Assembly: GCF_007713465.1 (NCBI RefSeq)
Contig: NZ_VMSG01000017.1
Coordinates: 85,120 to 149,119 of the forward strand
Source: Pseudomonas sp. H3(2019)
Lineage (GTDB): Bacteria > Pseudomonadota > Gammaproteobacteria > Pseudomonadales > Pseudomonadaceae
Direction of reading: 5' to 3'
Length of the DNA stretch: 64,000 nt
The number at the start of each line of letters is the position of its first letter. Position 1 is the stretch's first letter. A program made the position numbers and the translations under genes. Shown here one piece after another: positions 33,762-42,427 of the stretch. The notes below the pieces were generated by a model that saw only the letters and a list, made by a program, of their open reading frames with translations, was not told where the DNA came from and did no database searches.

Positions 33762-35189
33762 ATGCCCTCGCTGCCTCTTCGCTTGTCTGCACTGCTTCTG
33801 GCCCTGGGCCTGAGTGCCTGCGATGACGCCCCGCGTTTTACCAAGGCCGAACCCGGTGAAGCCCGCTCCGGTGGCGCAGCGACCGTCAGAAAGACCGACC
33901 AGAATGCGTTCTCCCTGCCTTCAGCCAACCTCTCGCCGACCCGTCGGCTGGACTTCAGCGTCGGCAACAGTTTTTTCCGTAGCCCTTGGGTGATCGCCCC
34001 CTCGACCACCACCGCCCGCGACGGCCTCGGCCCGCTGTTCAACACCAACGCCTGCCAGAACTGCCATATCAAGGACGGTCGCGGTCATCCGCCGACAGCC
34101 GATTCCGATAACGCCGTGTCGATGCTGGTGCGTCTGTCGATCCCCAACGAGCCGGCCTATGCCAAGGTCATCGAGCACATGGGCGTGGTGCCTGAGCCGG
34201 TCTACGGCGGGCAACTCCAGGACATGGCTGTGCCCGGCGTCGCCCCCGAAGGCAAAGTTCGTGTCGACTATGATCCGGTCCCGGTACGCTTTACCGATGG
34301 CACTGAAATCGAACTGCGCAAACCCAGGTTGCTGATCACCCAACTGGGCTACGGTCCGATGCATCCCGACACGCTTTTTTCCGCTCGAGTCGCCCCGCCG
34401 ATGATTGGCCTCGGACTGCTCGAAGCCATCTCCGACGCAGATATTCTGGCCAACGCCGACGCCCAGGCTAAAGCCAGAAACGGCATCGCCGGACGCCCGA
34501 ACCGGGTGTGGGATGACGCGCAGCAAAAGACCGTTTTGGGGCGCTTTGGCTGGAAAGCCGGGCAGCCAAATCTCAATCAGCAAAACGTTCACGCGTTTTC
34601 CGGTGATATGGGCCTCACCACCAGTCTGAGACCGTTCGATGATTGCACCCCGGCCCAGACTGACTGCCTGCAGGCGCCTAACGGCAATGGCCCGGATGGC
34701 GAGCCGGAAGTCAGCGACAACATCTTGCGTCTGGTGCTGTTCTACAGCCGTAACCTGGCCGTCCCGGCCCGCCGTGACGTCAACGGCTCGCAAGTCCTGG
34801 CCGGTAAAAACCTGTTCTATCAGGCCGGTTGCCAGTCCTGCCACACCCCGACATTCACCACCGCCGCGAATGCCGCAGAACCTGAATTGGCCAATCAGGT
34901 GATTCGCCCGTACAGCGATCTGCTGTTGCATGACATGGGTGAAGGCCTGGCCGATAACCGTAGCGAATTCCAGGCCTCTGGCCGCGACTGGCGCACCCCG
35001 CCGTTGTGGGGCATTGGCCTGACGCAGACGGTCAGTGGCCACACTCAGTTTTTGCATGACGGCCGCGCCCGCAATCTGCTCGAAGCCGTGCTCTGGCACG
35101 GCGGTGAAGCACGCGCGGCGCAGCAACAGGTTTTAGCGTTCAACGCCGAGCAGCGCGCTGCGTTGCTGGCCTTTTTGAATTCTCTTTGA
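33762..35189 (+). CDS. Di-haem lipoprotein, DUF1111 'thiol oxidoreductase-like' family
   Basis: A 475-residue envelope protein with a lipobox (LSAC, Cys20). It has two CxxCH haem-attachment motifs, CQNCH (98-102) and CQSCH (357-361), in a layout like cytochrome c peroxidase/MauG relatives of the DUF1111 family. Such proteins probably move electrons or oxidise a partner in the periplasm; the family name does not rest on a proven reaction. The ATG at 33762 has AGGAT upstream. Sitting between two imelysin genes, it may change the redox state of the iron they handle. Confidence 0.83.
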   Translation: MPSLPLRLSALLLALGLSACDDAPRFTKAEPGEARSGGAATVRKTDQNAFSLPSANLSPTRRLDFSVGNSFFRSPWVIAPSTTTARDGLGPLFNTNACQNCHIKDGRGHPPTADSDNAVSMLVRLSIPNEPAYAKVIEHMGVVPEPVYGGQLQDMAVPGVAPEGKVRVDYDPVPVRFTDGTEIELRKPRLLITQLGYGPMHPDTLFSARVAPPMIGLGLLEAISDADILANADAQAKARNGIAGRPNRVWDDAQQKTVLGRFGWKAGQPNLNQQNVHAFSGDMGLTTSLRPFDDCTPAQTDCLQAPNGNGPDGEPEVSDNILRLVLFYSRNLAVPARRDVNGSQVLAGKNLFYQAGCQSCHTPTFTTAANAAEPELANQVIRPYSDLLLHDMGEGLADNRSEFQASGRDWRTPPLWGIGLTQTVSGHTQFLHDGRARNLLEAVLWHGGEARAAQQQVLAFNAEQRAALLAFLNSL

Positions 35190-35233
35190 CGCATTCCCCA
35201 TAAGTTTTTGCCCATATAAAAAGGGAGCCCGAC

Positions 35234-36298
35234 ATGTTCCGCCCCAAGCTGTTGTTCACCAGCCTTGCCGCACTCGTCCTCGGTGCCTGCTCGCCTCAGG
35301 ACCCTCAAGCCGTCACCTCGGCAGCCATCGCCAAACAAGTGATCCTGCCGACCTACAGTCGCTGGGTAGAAGCCGACCGCCAATTGGCCGTCAGCGCGCT
35401 GGCCTATTGCGAAGGCAAGGCGGACCTTGCAACGGCTCGCGCCGACTTCCTCCATGCACAAAAAGCCTGGGCACAATTGCAACCGTTGCTGGTTGGCCCA
35501 TTGGCCGAAGGCAATCGCTCCTGGCAGGTGCAGTTCTGGCCGGACAAGAAAAACCTGGTCGGGCGTCAGGTCGAGCAACTGATCACCGCACAACCGCAGA
35601 TCGACGCCGCTGCGTTGGCCAAATCCAGTGTCGTCGTGCAGGGCCTCTCGGCCTATGAGTACATTCTGTTCGACGACAAGACCAACGTGGCCGACGCCGC
35701 GCAAAAAGCCCGTTACTGCCCGCTGCTGACCGCCATCGGCGAACGTCAGAAGCTGCTGGCCGAAGAGATCCTCGCCAGCTGGAACAGCACCGACGGCATG
35801 CTTGCGCAACTGAGCAAATTCCCGAACCAGCGTTACGCCGACTCCCACGAAGCCATCGCCGATCTGCTGCGCGCTCAAGTGACGGCACTGGATACCCTGA
35901 AGAAAAAACTCGGCACGCCGATGGGGCGCCAGACCAAGGGCATTCCACAGCCGTTCCAGGCGGATGCATGGCGCAGTCATACGTCGCTGCAAAGCATGGA
36001 AGCGAGCCTGGCTGCCGCCCGGACGGTCTGGGTCGGCGTCGACAACAAGGGCCTGCGTGGCCTGTTGCCGGCCGAGCAAAAGCCGCTGGCGGACAAGATC
36101 GATGCCGCCTACGCCGCGTCGTTGAAACTGTTTGAAAGCAGCCAGCGCTCGCTGACTGAAATGCTCACCGACGATGCCGGTCGCCAGCAACTCAACGACC
36201 TCTACGACAGCCTCAACGTCGTCCATCGCCTGCACGAAGGTGATCTGGCCAAGGCGCTGGGCATCCAGCTGGGCTTCAACGCCAACGACGGTGACTGA
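35234..36298 (+). CDS. Second imelysin-family lipoprotein, altered motif
   Basis: A 354-residue protein with lipobox LGAC (Cys19) and an imelysin-like helical domain. At the family motif the sequence is G137-L-S139-A-Y-E142, so the conserved His is replaced by Ser, while Gly and Glu remain. It is clearly diverged from the first imelysin. It has GGGAG upstream of the ATG. The stop overlaps an ATG of the next frame by one base, so it is in an operon with the DUF1513 gene and, 44 bases upstream, the di-haem gene. Confidence 0.82.
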   Translation: MFRPKLLFTSLAALVLGACSPQDPQAVTSAAIAKQVILPTYSRWVEADRQLAVSALAYCEGKADLATARADFLHAQKAWAQLQPLLVGPLAEGNRSWQVQFWPDKKNLVGRQVEQLITAQPQIDAAALAKSSVVVQGLSAYEYILFDDKTNVADAAQKARYCPLLTAIGERQKLLAEEILASWNSTDGMLAQLSKFPNQRYADSHEAIADLLRAQVTALDTLKKKLGTPMGRQTKGIPQPFQADAWRSHTSLQSMEASLAAARTVWVGVDNKGLRGLLPAEQKPLADKIDAAYAASLKLFESSQRSLTEMLTDDAGRQQLNDLYDSLNVVHRLHEGDLAKALGIQLGFNANDGD

Positions 36299-36312
36299 TG
36301 AGGGGTAGCGCC

Positions 36313-37410
36313 ATGCTGCGACGTCAGGCTCTGACATTAGGCAGTTTGTTGCTGGGCGCCGTAACGCTGGGCGGCTGGAAGCTGTTCAGGCAAAAGGACC
36401 ACGGTCCTTTGCTGCTTTCGGCGCGCGACGACAGCGACGGCAAACATTACGCGGTCGGCTATCGGCTGGACGGCACTCGCGTGTTCGCCACTGAAGTCGG
36501 CCAACGCTGCCACGACATCATCAATCACCCTGCTCTGCCGATTGCGCTGTTCGTCGCTCGGCGGCCGGGCACCGAGAGCTATCTGGTCGATCTGCGTGAC
36601 GGCACACTGCTGCAAACCGTGGTGTCGCAACCGAACCGGCACTTCTACGGTCACGCGGTTATTCATAAAAGCGGCGACTGGCTGTACGCCACCGAAAACG
36701 ACACCACCGACCCGGGTCGCGGCCTGCTCGGGGTGTACCGTTTCGAGGGTCAGCGGTTGGTTTACAGCGGCGAGATTTCCACCCACGGCATCGGCCCGCA
36801 TCAGGTGTCATGGATGCCCGACGGTGAAACCCTGGTGGTGGCCAATGGCGGGATTCGTACCGAAGCCGAAAGCCGGGTCGAGATGAACCTCGACGCCATG
36901 GAACCCAGCCTGGTACTGATGCAACGCGACGGCACCCTGTTGAGCAAGGAAACCCTGGCTCAGCAGATGAACAGCGTGCGTCATATGGGGATCGCCAGCG
37001 ACGGCACCATTGTCACCGGCCAGCAATTCATGGGCGCCGCCCATGAATCATCCGAGCTGTTGGCGATCAAGCGTCCCGGCCAGCCCTTTGTCGCCTTCCC
37101 GGTGGCCGAGCACCAATTGCAGGCCATGGGGCACTACACCGCGAGCGTCGCGGTGCACAGTGACTTGCGGCTGGTGGCGCTCACCGCACCGCGCGGCAAC
37201 CGTTTTTTCATCTGGGACCTGGACAGCGGCGAAGTGCGCCTCGATGCGCCGCTGCCCGACTGTGCCGGTGTCGGTGCAGTGGCCGATGGCTTTGTCGTGA
37301 CCTCGGGGCAAGGGCGTTGCCGTTTCTATGATTGTCGCCAGACACCGCTGCTGGCAAAACCCCTCGAACTCCCCGCCGGGCTCTGGGATAACCACCTGCA
37401 TCTGGTCTGA
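36313..37410 (+). CDS. DUF1513 protein, periplasmic beta-propeller-like
   Basis: A 365-residue protein with an N-terminal arginine pair and hydrophobic stretch (LRRQALTLGSLLLGAVTLGG), probably a signal or anchor and possibly Tat-dependent. The rest has regular short strands (YAVGYRLDGTRVFATE, GHAVIHKSGDWLYATEND, HQVSWMPDGETLVVANGG), as in a seven-bladed propeller; this is the DUF1513 pattern. The ATG at 36313 has AGGGG seven bases upstream; the ATG at 36298, overlapping the previous stop, is an alternative. It is the last gene of the imelysin cluster. Role unknown. Confidence 0.78.
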   Translation: MLRRQALTLGSLLLGAVTLGGWKLFRQKDHGPLLLSARDDSDGKHYAVGYRLDGTRVFATEVGQRCHDIINHPALPIALFVARRPGTESYLVDLRDGTLLQTVVSQPNRHFYGHAVIHKSGDWLYATENDTTDPGRGLLGVYRFEGQRLVYSGEISTHGIGPHQVSWMPDGETLVVANGGIRTEAESRVEMNLDAMEPSLVLMQRDGTLLSKETLAQQMNSVRHMGIASDGTIVTGQQFMGAAHESSELLAIKRPGQPFVAFPVAEHQLQAMGHYTASVAVHSDLRLVALTAPRGNRFFIWDLDSGEVRLDAPLPDCAGVGAVADGFVVTSGQGRCRFYDCRQTPLLAKPLELPAGLWDNHLHLV

Positions 37411-37437
37411 AATCTGCGCTGCCAAATTGATCGTTTG

Positions 37438-37547
37438 ATCGTTCCCACGCTCCCGCGTGGGAATGCAGCCAGTGACGCTCCGCGTCACCTGCCGAAGCGG
37501 ACGCAGAGCGTCCGGTGAGGCATTCCCACGCAGAGCGTGGGAACGAT
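37438..37547. repeat. Long form of the ATCGTTCCCACGC repeat
   Basis: Same composite as 5101-5210, with inner hairpins GTGACGCTCCGCGTCAC and GGACGCAGAGCGTCC. It separates the imelysin cluster from the RND pump; the rest of 37411-37673 shows nothing else clear. Confidence 0.85.
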
Positions 37548-37673
37548 CAACAATGAGCTGCCAAAGGCTGCGATCCTGTTCCTGAGAACACCCGGAAACA
37601 TCAATTGGAATCACCGACATACACGGAGTAATGTTCGGCCTGTCTCACCTGATTTTTTCCAAGGAAGTGGAAT

Positions 37674-38825
37674 ATGCTGCGTCGTCGCATGCTGATCATG
37701 TTGGGTGTCGTGCTGTTGATCGTCCTGATGCTGGGAGGCTACAAGGCCTTCTCCATCTACAAGATGATCCAGACCTTCGCTGTGCCAAGACCACCGGTGA
37801 GCGTTGCCGTGGCCACGGCCACCGAACGGCCCTGGCAAACCCGCTTGCCCACGGTCGGCACACTCAAGGCGCTGCAAGGGGTCAACCTGAGTCTGGAGAC
37901 CGCCGGTACGGTCAAGGACGTGCAGTTCGAATCCGGACAGAAGGTCAAGGCTGGTCAGCCGCTCGTGCAGCTCGACAGCGCCGTTGAAAGTGCCCTGCTG
38001 GAAACCGCCCAGGCCGACCTTGGTCTGGCGCAACTCGATTACGGCCGTGGCAGTCAATTGGTTGGCAGTCAGGCGATCTCCAAGGGCGAGTTCGACCGGC
38101 TCACTGCAGTGCTCGCCAAGAACAAGGCCACGGTCAATCAGCTCAAGGCTGCGCTGGCGAAGAAACACATCGTCGCGCCCTTCAGCGGCACCATCGGCAT
38201 TCGTCAGGTCGACGTCGGCGACTTCCTGCCCAGCGGCACGGTCATCGCCACCCTGCAGGACTTGAGCAGCCTTTACGTCGACTTCTACGTGCCGGAACAA
38301 TCGGTGCCGAAAATCGCCCTCGGTCAGGCGGTTCAAGTCACGGTCCCGGCCTACCCGACACAGAACTTCCCCGGTGCCATCAGCGCGATCAACCCCAAGG
38401 TCGAAAACAGCACCCGCAACGTGCTGGTGCGTGCCACCCTGGCCAACCCGGACGGCACATTACTGCCGGGCATGTTCGCCAGCCTGCAGGTCATGTTGCC
38501 GGACCCACAGCCCAAAATCGTCGTACCGGAAGGCGCGATCACCTACACCCTCTACGGCAATTCGCTCTACGTGGTCGCCCAGAAGAAGGACGCGAACGGC
38601 AACGTCGAGAAAGACGAGCAGGGCCAGCCGATCCTGATCGCCGAACGGCGTTTCATCGAAACCGGCGAGCGTCGCGAAGGCCTGGTGTTGATCAACAAAG
38701 GCCTGCAGAACGGCGAGCAAGTGGTCAGTGCCGGTCAGATCAAACTCGACAACGGCACGCACATTGTCGTCAGCCCCGACAAGAACCTGCCAGCCGAACA
38801 GACCCGCCAACCGCGCGCGAACTGA
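37674..38825 (+). CDS. RND efflux membrane fusion protein (MexV-like)
   Basis: A 383-residue periplasmic adaptor with an N-terminal membrane anchor (residues 5-25) and no lipobox. It has the lipoyl halves (LSLETAGTVKDVQFESGQKVKAGQPLVQLD), a short helical hairpin, the second lipoyl half with APFSGTIGIRQVDVGDFL, and a beta-barrel domain. The ATG has AAGGA upstream. It pairs with the RND pump 13 bases downstream. In P. aeruginosa, mexVW sits between the icmP cluster and colRS, so this is probably its counterpart. No outer-membrane channel gene is present, so the pump presumably borrows one such as OprM. Confidence 0.85.
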   Translation: MLRRRMLIMLGVVLLIVLMLGGYKAFSIYKMIQTFAVPRPPVSVAVATATERPWQTRLPTVGTLKALQGVNLSLETAGTVKDVQFESGQKVKAGQPLVQLDSAVESALLETAQADLGLAQLDYGRGSQLVGSQAISKGEFDRLTAVLAKNKATVNQLKAALAKKHIVAPFSGTIGIRQVDVGDFLPSGTVIATLQDLSSLYVDFYVPEQSVPKIALGQAVQVTVPAYPTQNFPGAISAINPKVENSTRNVLVRATLANPDGTLLPGMFASLQVMLPDPQPKIVVPEGAITYTLYGNSLYVVAQKKDANGNVEKDEQGQPILIAERRFIETGERREGLVLINKGLQNGEQVVSAGQIKLDNGTHIVVSPDKNLPAEQTRQPRAN

Positions 38826-38838
38826 TCAAGGAATTCCC

Positions 38839-41800
38839 ATGGCGTTTACCGATCCGTTCATCCGCCGCCCGGTGCTCGCCACCGTGGTCAGCCTGCTGAT
38901 TGTGCTGCTGGGTTTCCAGGCCTGGAGCAAACTGCCGCTGCGCCAATATCCGCAAATGGAGAACGCGCTGATCACGGTGACCACTGCCTACCCCGGCGCC
39001 AACGCCGAAACCATTCAGGGCTACATCACCCAACCCTTGCAGCAAAGCCTGGCCAGTGCCGAAGGCATCGACTACATGACCTCGGTCAGCCGCCAGAACT
39101 TCTCGGTGATTTCGGTCTACGCACGTATTGGCTCCAACAGCGACCGGTTGTTCACCGAGCTGCTGGCCAAGGCCAACGAGGTCAAGAACAAGCTGCCCAA
39201 AGACGCTGAAGACCCGGTGCTGAGCAAGGAGGCCGCAGGTGCCTCGGCGCTGATGTACATGAGCTTTTTCAGCAAGGAGCTGAACAACCCGCAGATCACC
39301 GATTATCTGTCGCGGGTGATCCAGCCCAAGCTCGCCACCCTTCCCGGCATGGCTGAAGCCGCCATTCTCGGCAACCAGGTGTTTGCCATGCGGCTTTGGC
39401 TCGACCCGGTAAAACTTGCCGGTTTCGGCTTGAGCGCCAGTGACGTCACCAACGCCGTGCGCCAGTACAACTTCCTGTCCGCCGCCGGTGAAGTCAAAGG
39501 CGAGTACGTCGTCACCAGTATCAACGCCAATACCGAGTTGAAGACCGCCGAAGCCTTTGCCGCAATTCCTTTGAAAACCGAAGGTGACAGCCGGGTACTG
39601 CTCAGCGATGTGGCACGCGTGGAGATGGGTGCCGAGAACTACAACACCGTCAGCTCCTTCGGCGGTACACCGTCGGTGTACATCGGGATCAAGGCCACAC
39701 CGGCCGCCAACCCGCTGGACGTGATCAAGGAAGTGCGCAAGCTCATGCCGGAGCTGGAATCCCAGCTGCCACCCACCCTCAAGGCCGAAATCGCCTACGA
39801 CGCCACGCTGTTCATTCAGGCCTCGATCAATGAAGTGGTGAAAACCCTCTTCGAAGCGGTGCTGATCGTGATTGTCGTGGTGTTCCTGTTCCTTGGCGCG
39901 CTGCGTTCGGTGCTGATCCCGGTGGTGACCATTCCACTGTCGATGATTGGCGTGATGTTCTTCATGCAACTGATGGGCTACTCGATCAACCTGCTGACCT
40001 TGCTGGCGATGGTGCTGGCCATCGGCCTGGTGGTGGACGACGCCATCGTCGTGGTGGAAAACATCCACCGACACATAGAAGAAGGCAAAACGCCGCTGGA
40101 CGCGGCCCTCGAAGGCGCCCGGGAAATCGCCATGCCGGTGGTCTCGATGACCATCACCCTGGCGGCGGTCTATGCGCCCATCGGCTTTCTGACGGGCCTG
40201 ACCGGTGCCCTGTTCAAGGAGTTCGCGCTGACCCTGGCCGGTGCCGTGGTGATTTCCGGGATCGTTGCGCTGACGCTGTCGCCGATGATGTGCGCACTGC
40301 TCTTGCGTCACGATGAAAACCCGTCAGGCCTGGCCCATCGCCTCGATCTGATTTTCGAAGGGCTCAAGCGTCGTTATCAAAGCATGCTGCACGGCACGCT
40401 CAATACCCGGCCGGTGGTGCTGGTGTTTGCCGTGATCGTGCTGTGCCTGATTCCAGTGTTTCTCAAGTTCACCAAGTCTGAACTGGCACCGGATGAGGAT
40501 CAGGGCATCATTTTCATGATGGCCAACGCCCCGCAACCGGCCAACCTGGACTACCTTAATACCTACACCGACGAATTCCTCGCGATCTTCAAGGCGTTTC
40601 CCGAGTACTACTCGTCCTTCCAGATCAACGGATTCAACGGCGTGCAGTCAGGGATTGGCGGTTTCCTGCTCAAACCCTGGAATGAGCGCAAACGAACCCA
40701 GATGCAGCTTCTGCCAATAGTGCAAAGCAAGCTTTCAAACATCACCGGCCTGCAAATCTTCGGCTTCAACCTGCCCTCTCTACCAGGTACGGGTGAAGGC
40801 TTGCCGTTCCAGTTCGTGATCAACACCGCCAATGACTACGCGTCACTGCTCGAGGTGATCAATCGGGTGAAAAAGCGTGCCCTGGAATCCGGCAAGTTCG
40901 CATTCCTCGACATCGACCTGGCCTTCGACAAGCCCGAAGTCGTGGTTGATATCGACCGCGCCAAGGCAGCTCAAATGGGCGTCTCGATGGAGGATTTGGG
41001 CGTAACCCTGTCGACGTTGCTGGCAGAAGCCGAGATCAACCGTTTCACCATCGAGGGGCGCAGCTACAAGGTCATCGCCCAGGTCGAACGGCCCTACCGG
41101 GACAACCCCGATTGGCTGAGCAACTACTACGTTAAAAACACCAAAGGTGAACTGCTGCCCTTGTCGACCCTGATCACCATCAGTGACCGGGCACGACCGC
41201 GGCAGTTGAACCAGTTCCAGCAACTCAACTCGGCGATTCTCTCCGGCGTTTCGACGGTCAGCATGGGCGAGGCGATTGATACCGTGCGCCAGATCGCCCA
41301 AGAAGAAGCACCGCCGGGGTTTGCCTTCGATTACGCCGGCACCTCGCGCCAGTACGTTCAGGAAGGTAGCGCCTTGTGGGTGACCTTCGCCCTGGCACTG
41401 GCGATCATTTTCCTGGTGCTGGCGGCGCAGTTCGAAAGCTTCCGCGATCCACTGGTGATTCTGGTGACCGTGCCGCTGTCGATTTGCGGCGCGCTGATTC
41501 CGTTGTTCCTGGGCTGGTCGAGCATGAACATCTATACCCAGGTCGGGCTGGTGACCTTGATCGGACTGATCAGCAAACACGGGATCCTGATCGTCCAGTT
41601 TGCCAACCAGTTGCGCAAGGACAAGGGCCTGACGCCCCGCGAAGCCGTGGAGCAAGCGGCAGCCATTCGCCTGCGCCCGGTATTGATGACCACGGCCGCC
41701 ATGGTCTTCGGCATGGTGCCGTTGATCATCGCCACCGGCGCGGGGGCCGTCAGCCGCTACGATATCGGGATGGTGATCGCCACGGGTATGTCGATCGGGA

Positions 41801-41865
41801 CACTGTTCACGCTGTTCGTGCTGCCCTGCATCTACACGTTGCTGGCCAAACCCGACAAGACCTGA
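38839..41865 (+). CDS. RND multidrug efflux pump (MexW-like)
   Basis: A proton-driven inner-membrane exporter of 1008 residues, near the usual RND length. The N-terminus is typical (MAFTDPFIRRPVLATVVSLL), there are two large periplasmic loops, and about 12 membrane segments in two halves. The proton-relay motif GLVVDDAIVVVENI in the fourth helix keeps both Asp residues. It has AAGGAA upstream and is in an operon with the adaptor. Position matches mexW of P. aeruginosa. Substrates cannot be read from sequence. Confidence 0.88.
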   Translation: MAFTDPFIRRPVLATVVSLLIVLLGFQAWSKLPLRQYPQMENALITVTTAYPGANAETIQGYITQPLQQSLASAEGIDYMTSVSRQNFSVISVYARIGSNSDRLFTELLAKANEVKNKLPKDAEDPVLSKEAAGASALMYMSFFSKELNNPQITDYLSRVIQPKLATLPGMAEAAILGNQVFAMRLWLDPVKLAGFGLSASDVTNAVRQYNFLSAAGEVKGEYVVTSINANTELKTAEAFAAIPLKTEGDSRVLLSDVARVEMGAENYNTVSSFGGTPSVYIGIKATPAANPLDVIKEVRKLMPELESQLPPTLKAEIAYDATLFIQASINEVVKTLFEAVLIVIVVVFLFLGALRSVLIPVVTIPLSMIGVMFFMQLMGYSINLLTLLAMVLAIGLVVDDAIVVVENIHRHIEEGKTPLDAALEGAREIAMPVVSMTITLAAVYAPIGFLTGLTGALFKEFALTLAGAVVISGIVALTLSPMMCALLLRHDENPSGLAHRLDLIFEGLKRRYQSMLHGTLNTRPVVLVFAVIVLCLIPVFLKFTKSELAPDEDQGIIFMMANAPQPANLDYLNTYTDEFLAIFKAFPEYYSSFQINGFNGVQSGIGGFLLKPWNERKRTQMQLLPIVQSKLSNITGLQIFGFNLPSLPGTGEGLPFQFVINTANDYASLLEVINRVKKRALESGKFAFLDIDLAFDKPEVVVDIDRAKAAQMGVSMEDLGVTLSTLLAEAEINRFTIEGRSYKVIAQVERPYRDNPDWLSNYYVKNTKGELLPLSTLITISDRARPRQLNQFQQLNSAILSGVSTVSMGEAIDTVRQIAQEEAPPGFAFDYAGTSRQYVQEGSALWVTFALALAIIFLVLAAQFESFRDPLVILVTVPLSICGALIPLFLGWSSMNIYTQVGLVTLIGLISKHGILIVQFANQLRKDKGLTPREAVEQAAAIRLRPVLMTTAAMVFGMVPLIIATGAGAVSRYDIGMVIATGMSIGTLFTLFVLPCIYTLLAKPDKT

Positions 41866-41872
41866 GAGTTAG

Positions 41873-41980
41873 ATCGTTCCCACGCTCTGCGTGGGAATGC
41901 AGCCAGTGACGCTCCGCGTCACATTCAGAAGCGGACGCAAAGCGTCCATTGGGCGTTCCTTCGCTGCACGTGGGAACGAT
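41873..41980. repeat. Long form of the ATCGTTCCCACGC repeat
   Basis: Third full-length copy, directly after the RND pump stop codon. The right arm is slightly diverged (TTCCTTCGCTGCACGTGGGAA). Confidence 0.82.
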
Positions 41981-41994
41981 CCACCACAAAAAGC

Positions 41995-42022
41995 AAAAAG
42001 CCTCGCGTATGCGAGGCCTTTG
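41995..42022. terminator. Bidirectional terminator between the RND pump and a small gene
   Basis: AAAAAGCCTCGC, loop GTAT, GCGAGGCCTTTG. A-rich and T-rich flanks on either side let it serve the plus-strand pump and the minus-strand small gene. Confidence 0.75.
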
Positions 42023-42039
42023 ATGTGGGCTGAAGGTTT

Positions 42040-42270
42040 TCAACTTTGGTGTTTCATTCCCTGAGTCATGCCTAACATGAACAACAACAACTCATCATTT
42101 TCGGAGTGGGTCACCGTGGATGACTTCGCAACCCGTGGCAGCGGGCAATGCACGCCGCCATTCTTTGCACTGAGAACTTGCGTACGTGGCTGCTCCAGTC
42201 CGACCACCGCCAGTGAAACAACTGCCAAGGCTCCTGCCAAAAATAGACCCCTAGCAATTTCTAGTTTCAT
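42040..42270 (-). CDS. 76-residue exported or membrane protein, unknown function
   Basis: A small protein with a basic start and a hydrophobic stretch (residues 8-25, GLFLAGALAVVSLAVVGL), then a polar tail rich in Ser, Thr and Glu. It ends in a Met-rich motif (LLLFMLGMTQGMK). AAGG lies nine bases before the ATG at 42270. It lies downstream of colS's stop but is read from its own start 157 bases away. The sequence has the look of a conserved small Pseudomonas protein; I assign no function. Confidence 0.58.
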   Translation of the reverse strand: MKLEIARGLFLAGALAVVSLAVVGLEQPRTQVLSAKNGGVHCPLPRVAKSSTVTHSENDELLLFMLGMTQGMKHQS

Positions 42271-42427
42271 CACTGCAAACCTTCGATGGAGCTGCCAAAT
42301 GCCTACTTATAAAAGTAGATGAGCTTCGCCCAGTCTGCCGAGCCCCACGACGAGTGGCGGCGCAGCTGTTTCATGTCATGCGAAATCCGCCTGCTCGAAC
42401 TCTGCCTCTACGGTCGCGACCGAGGCA

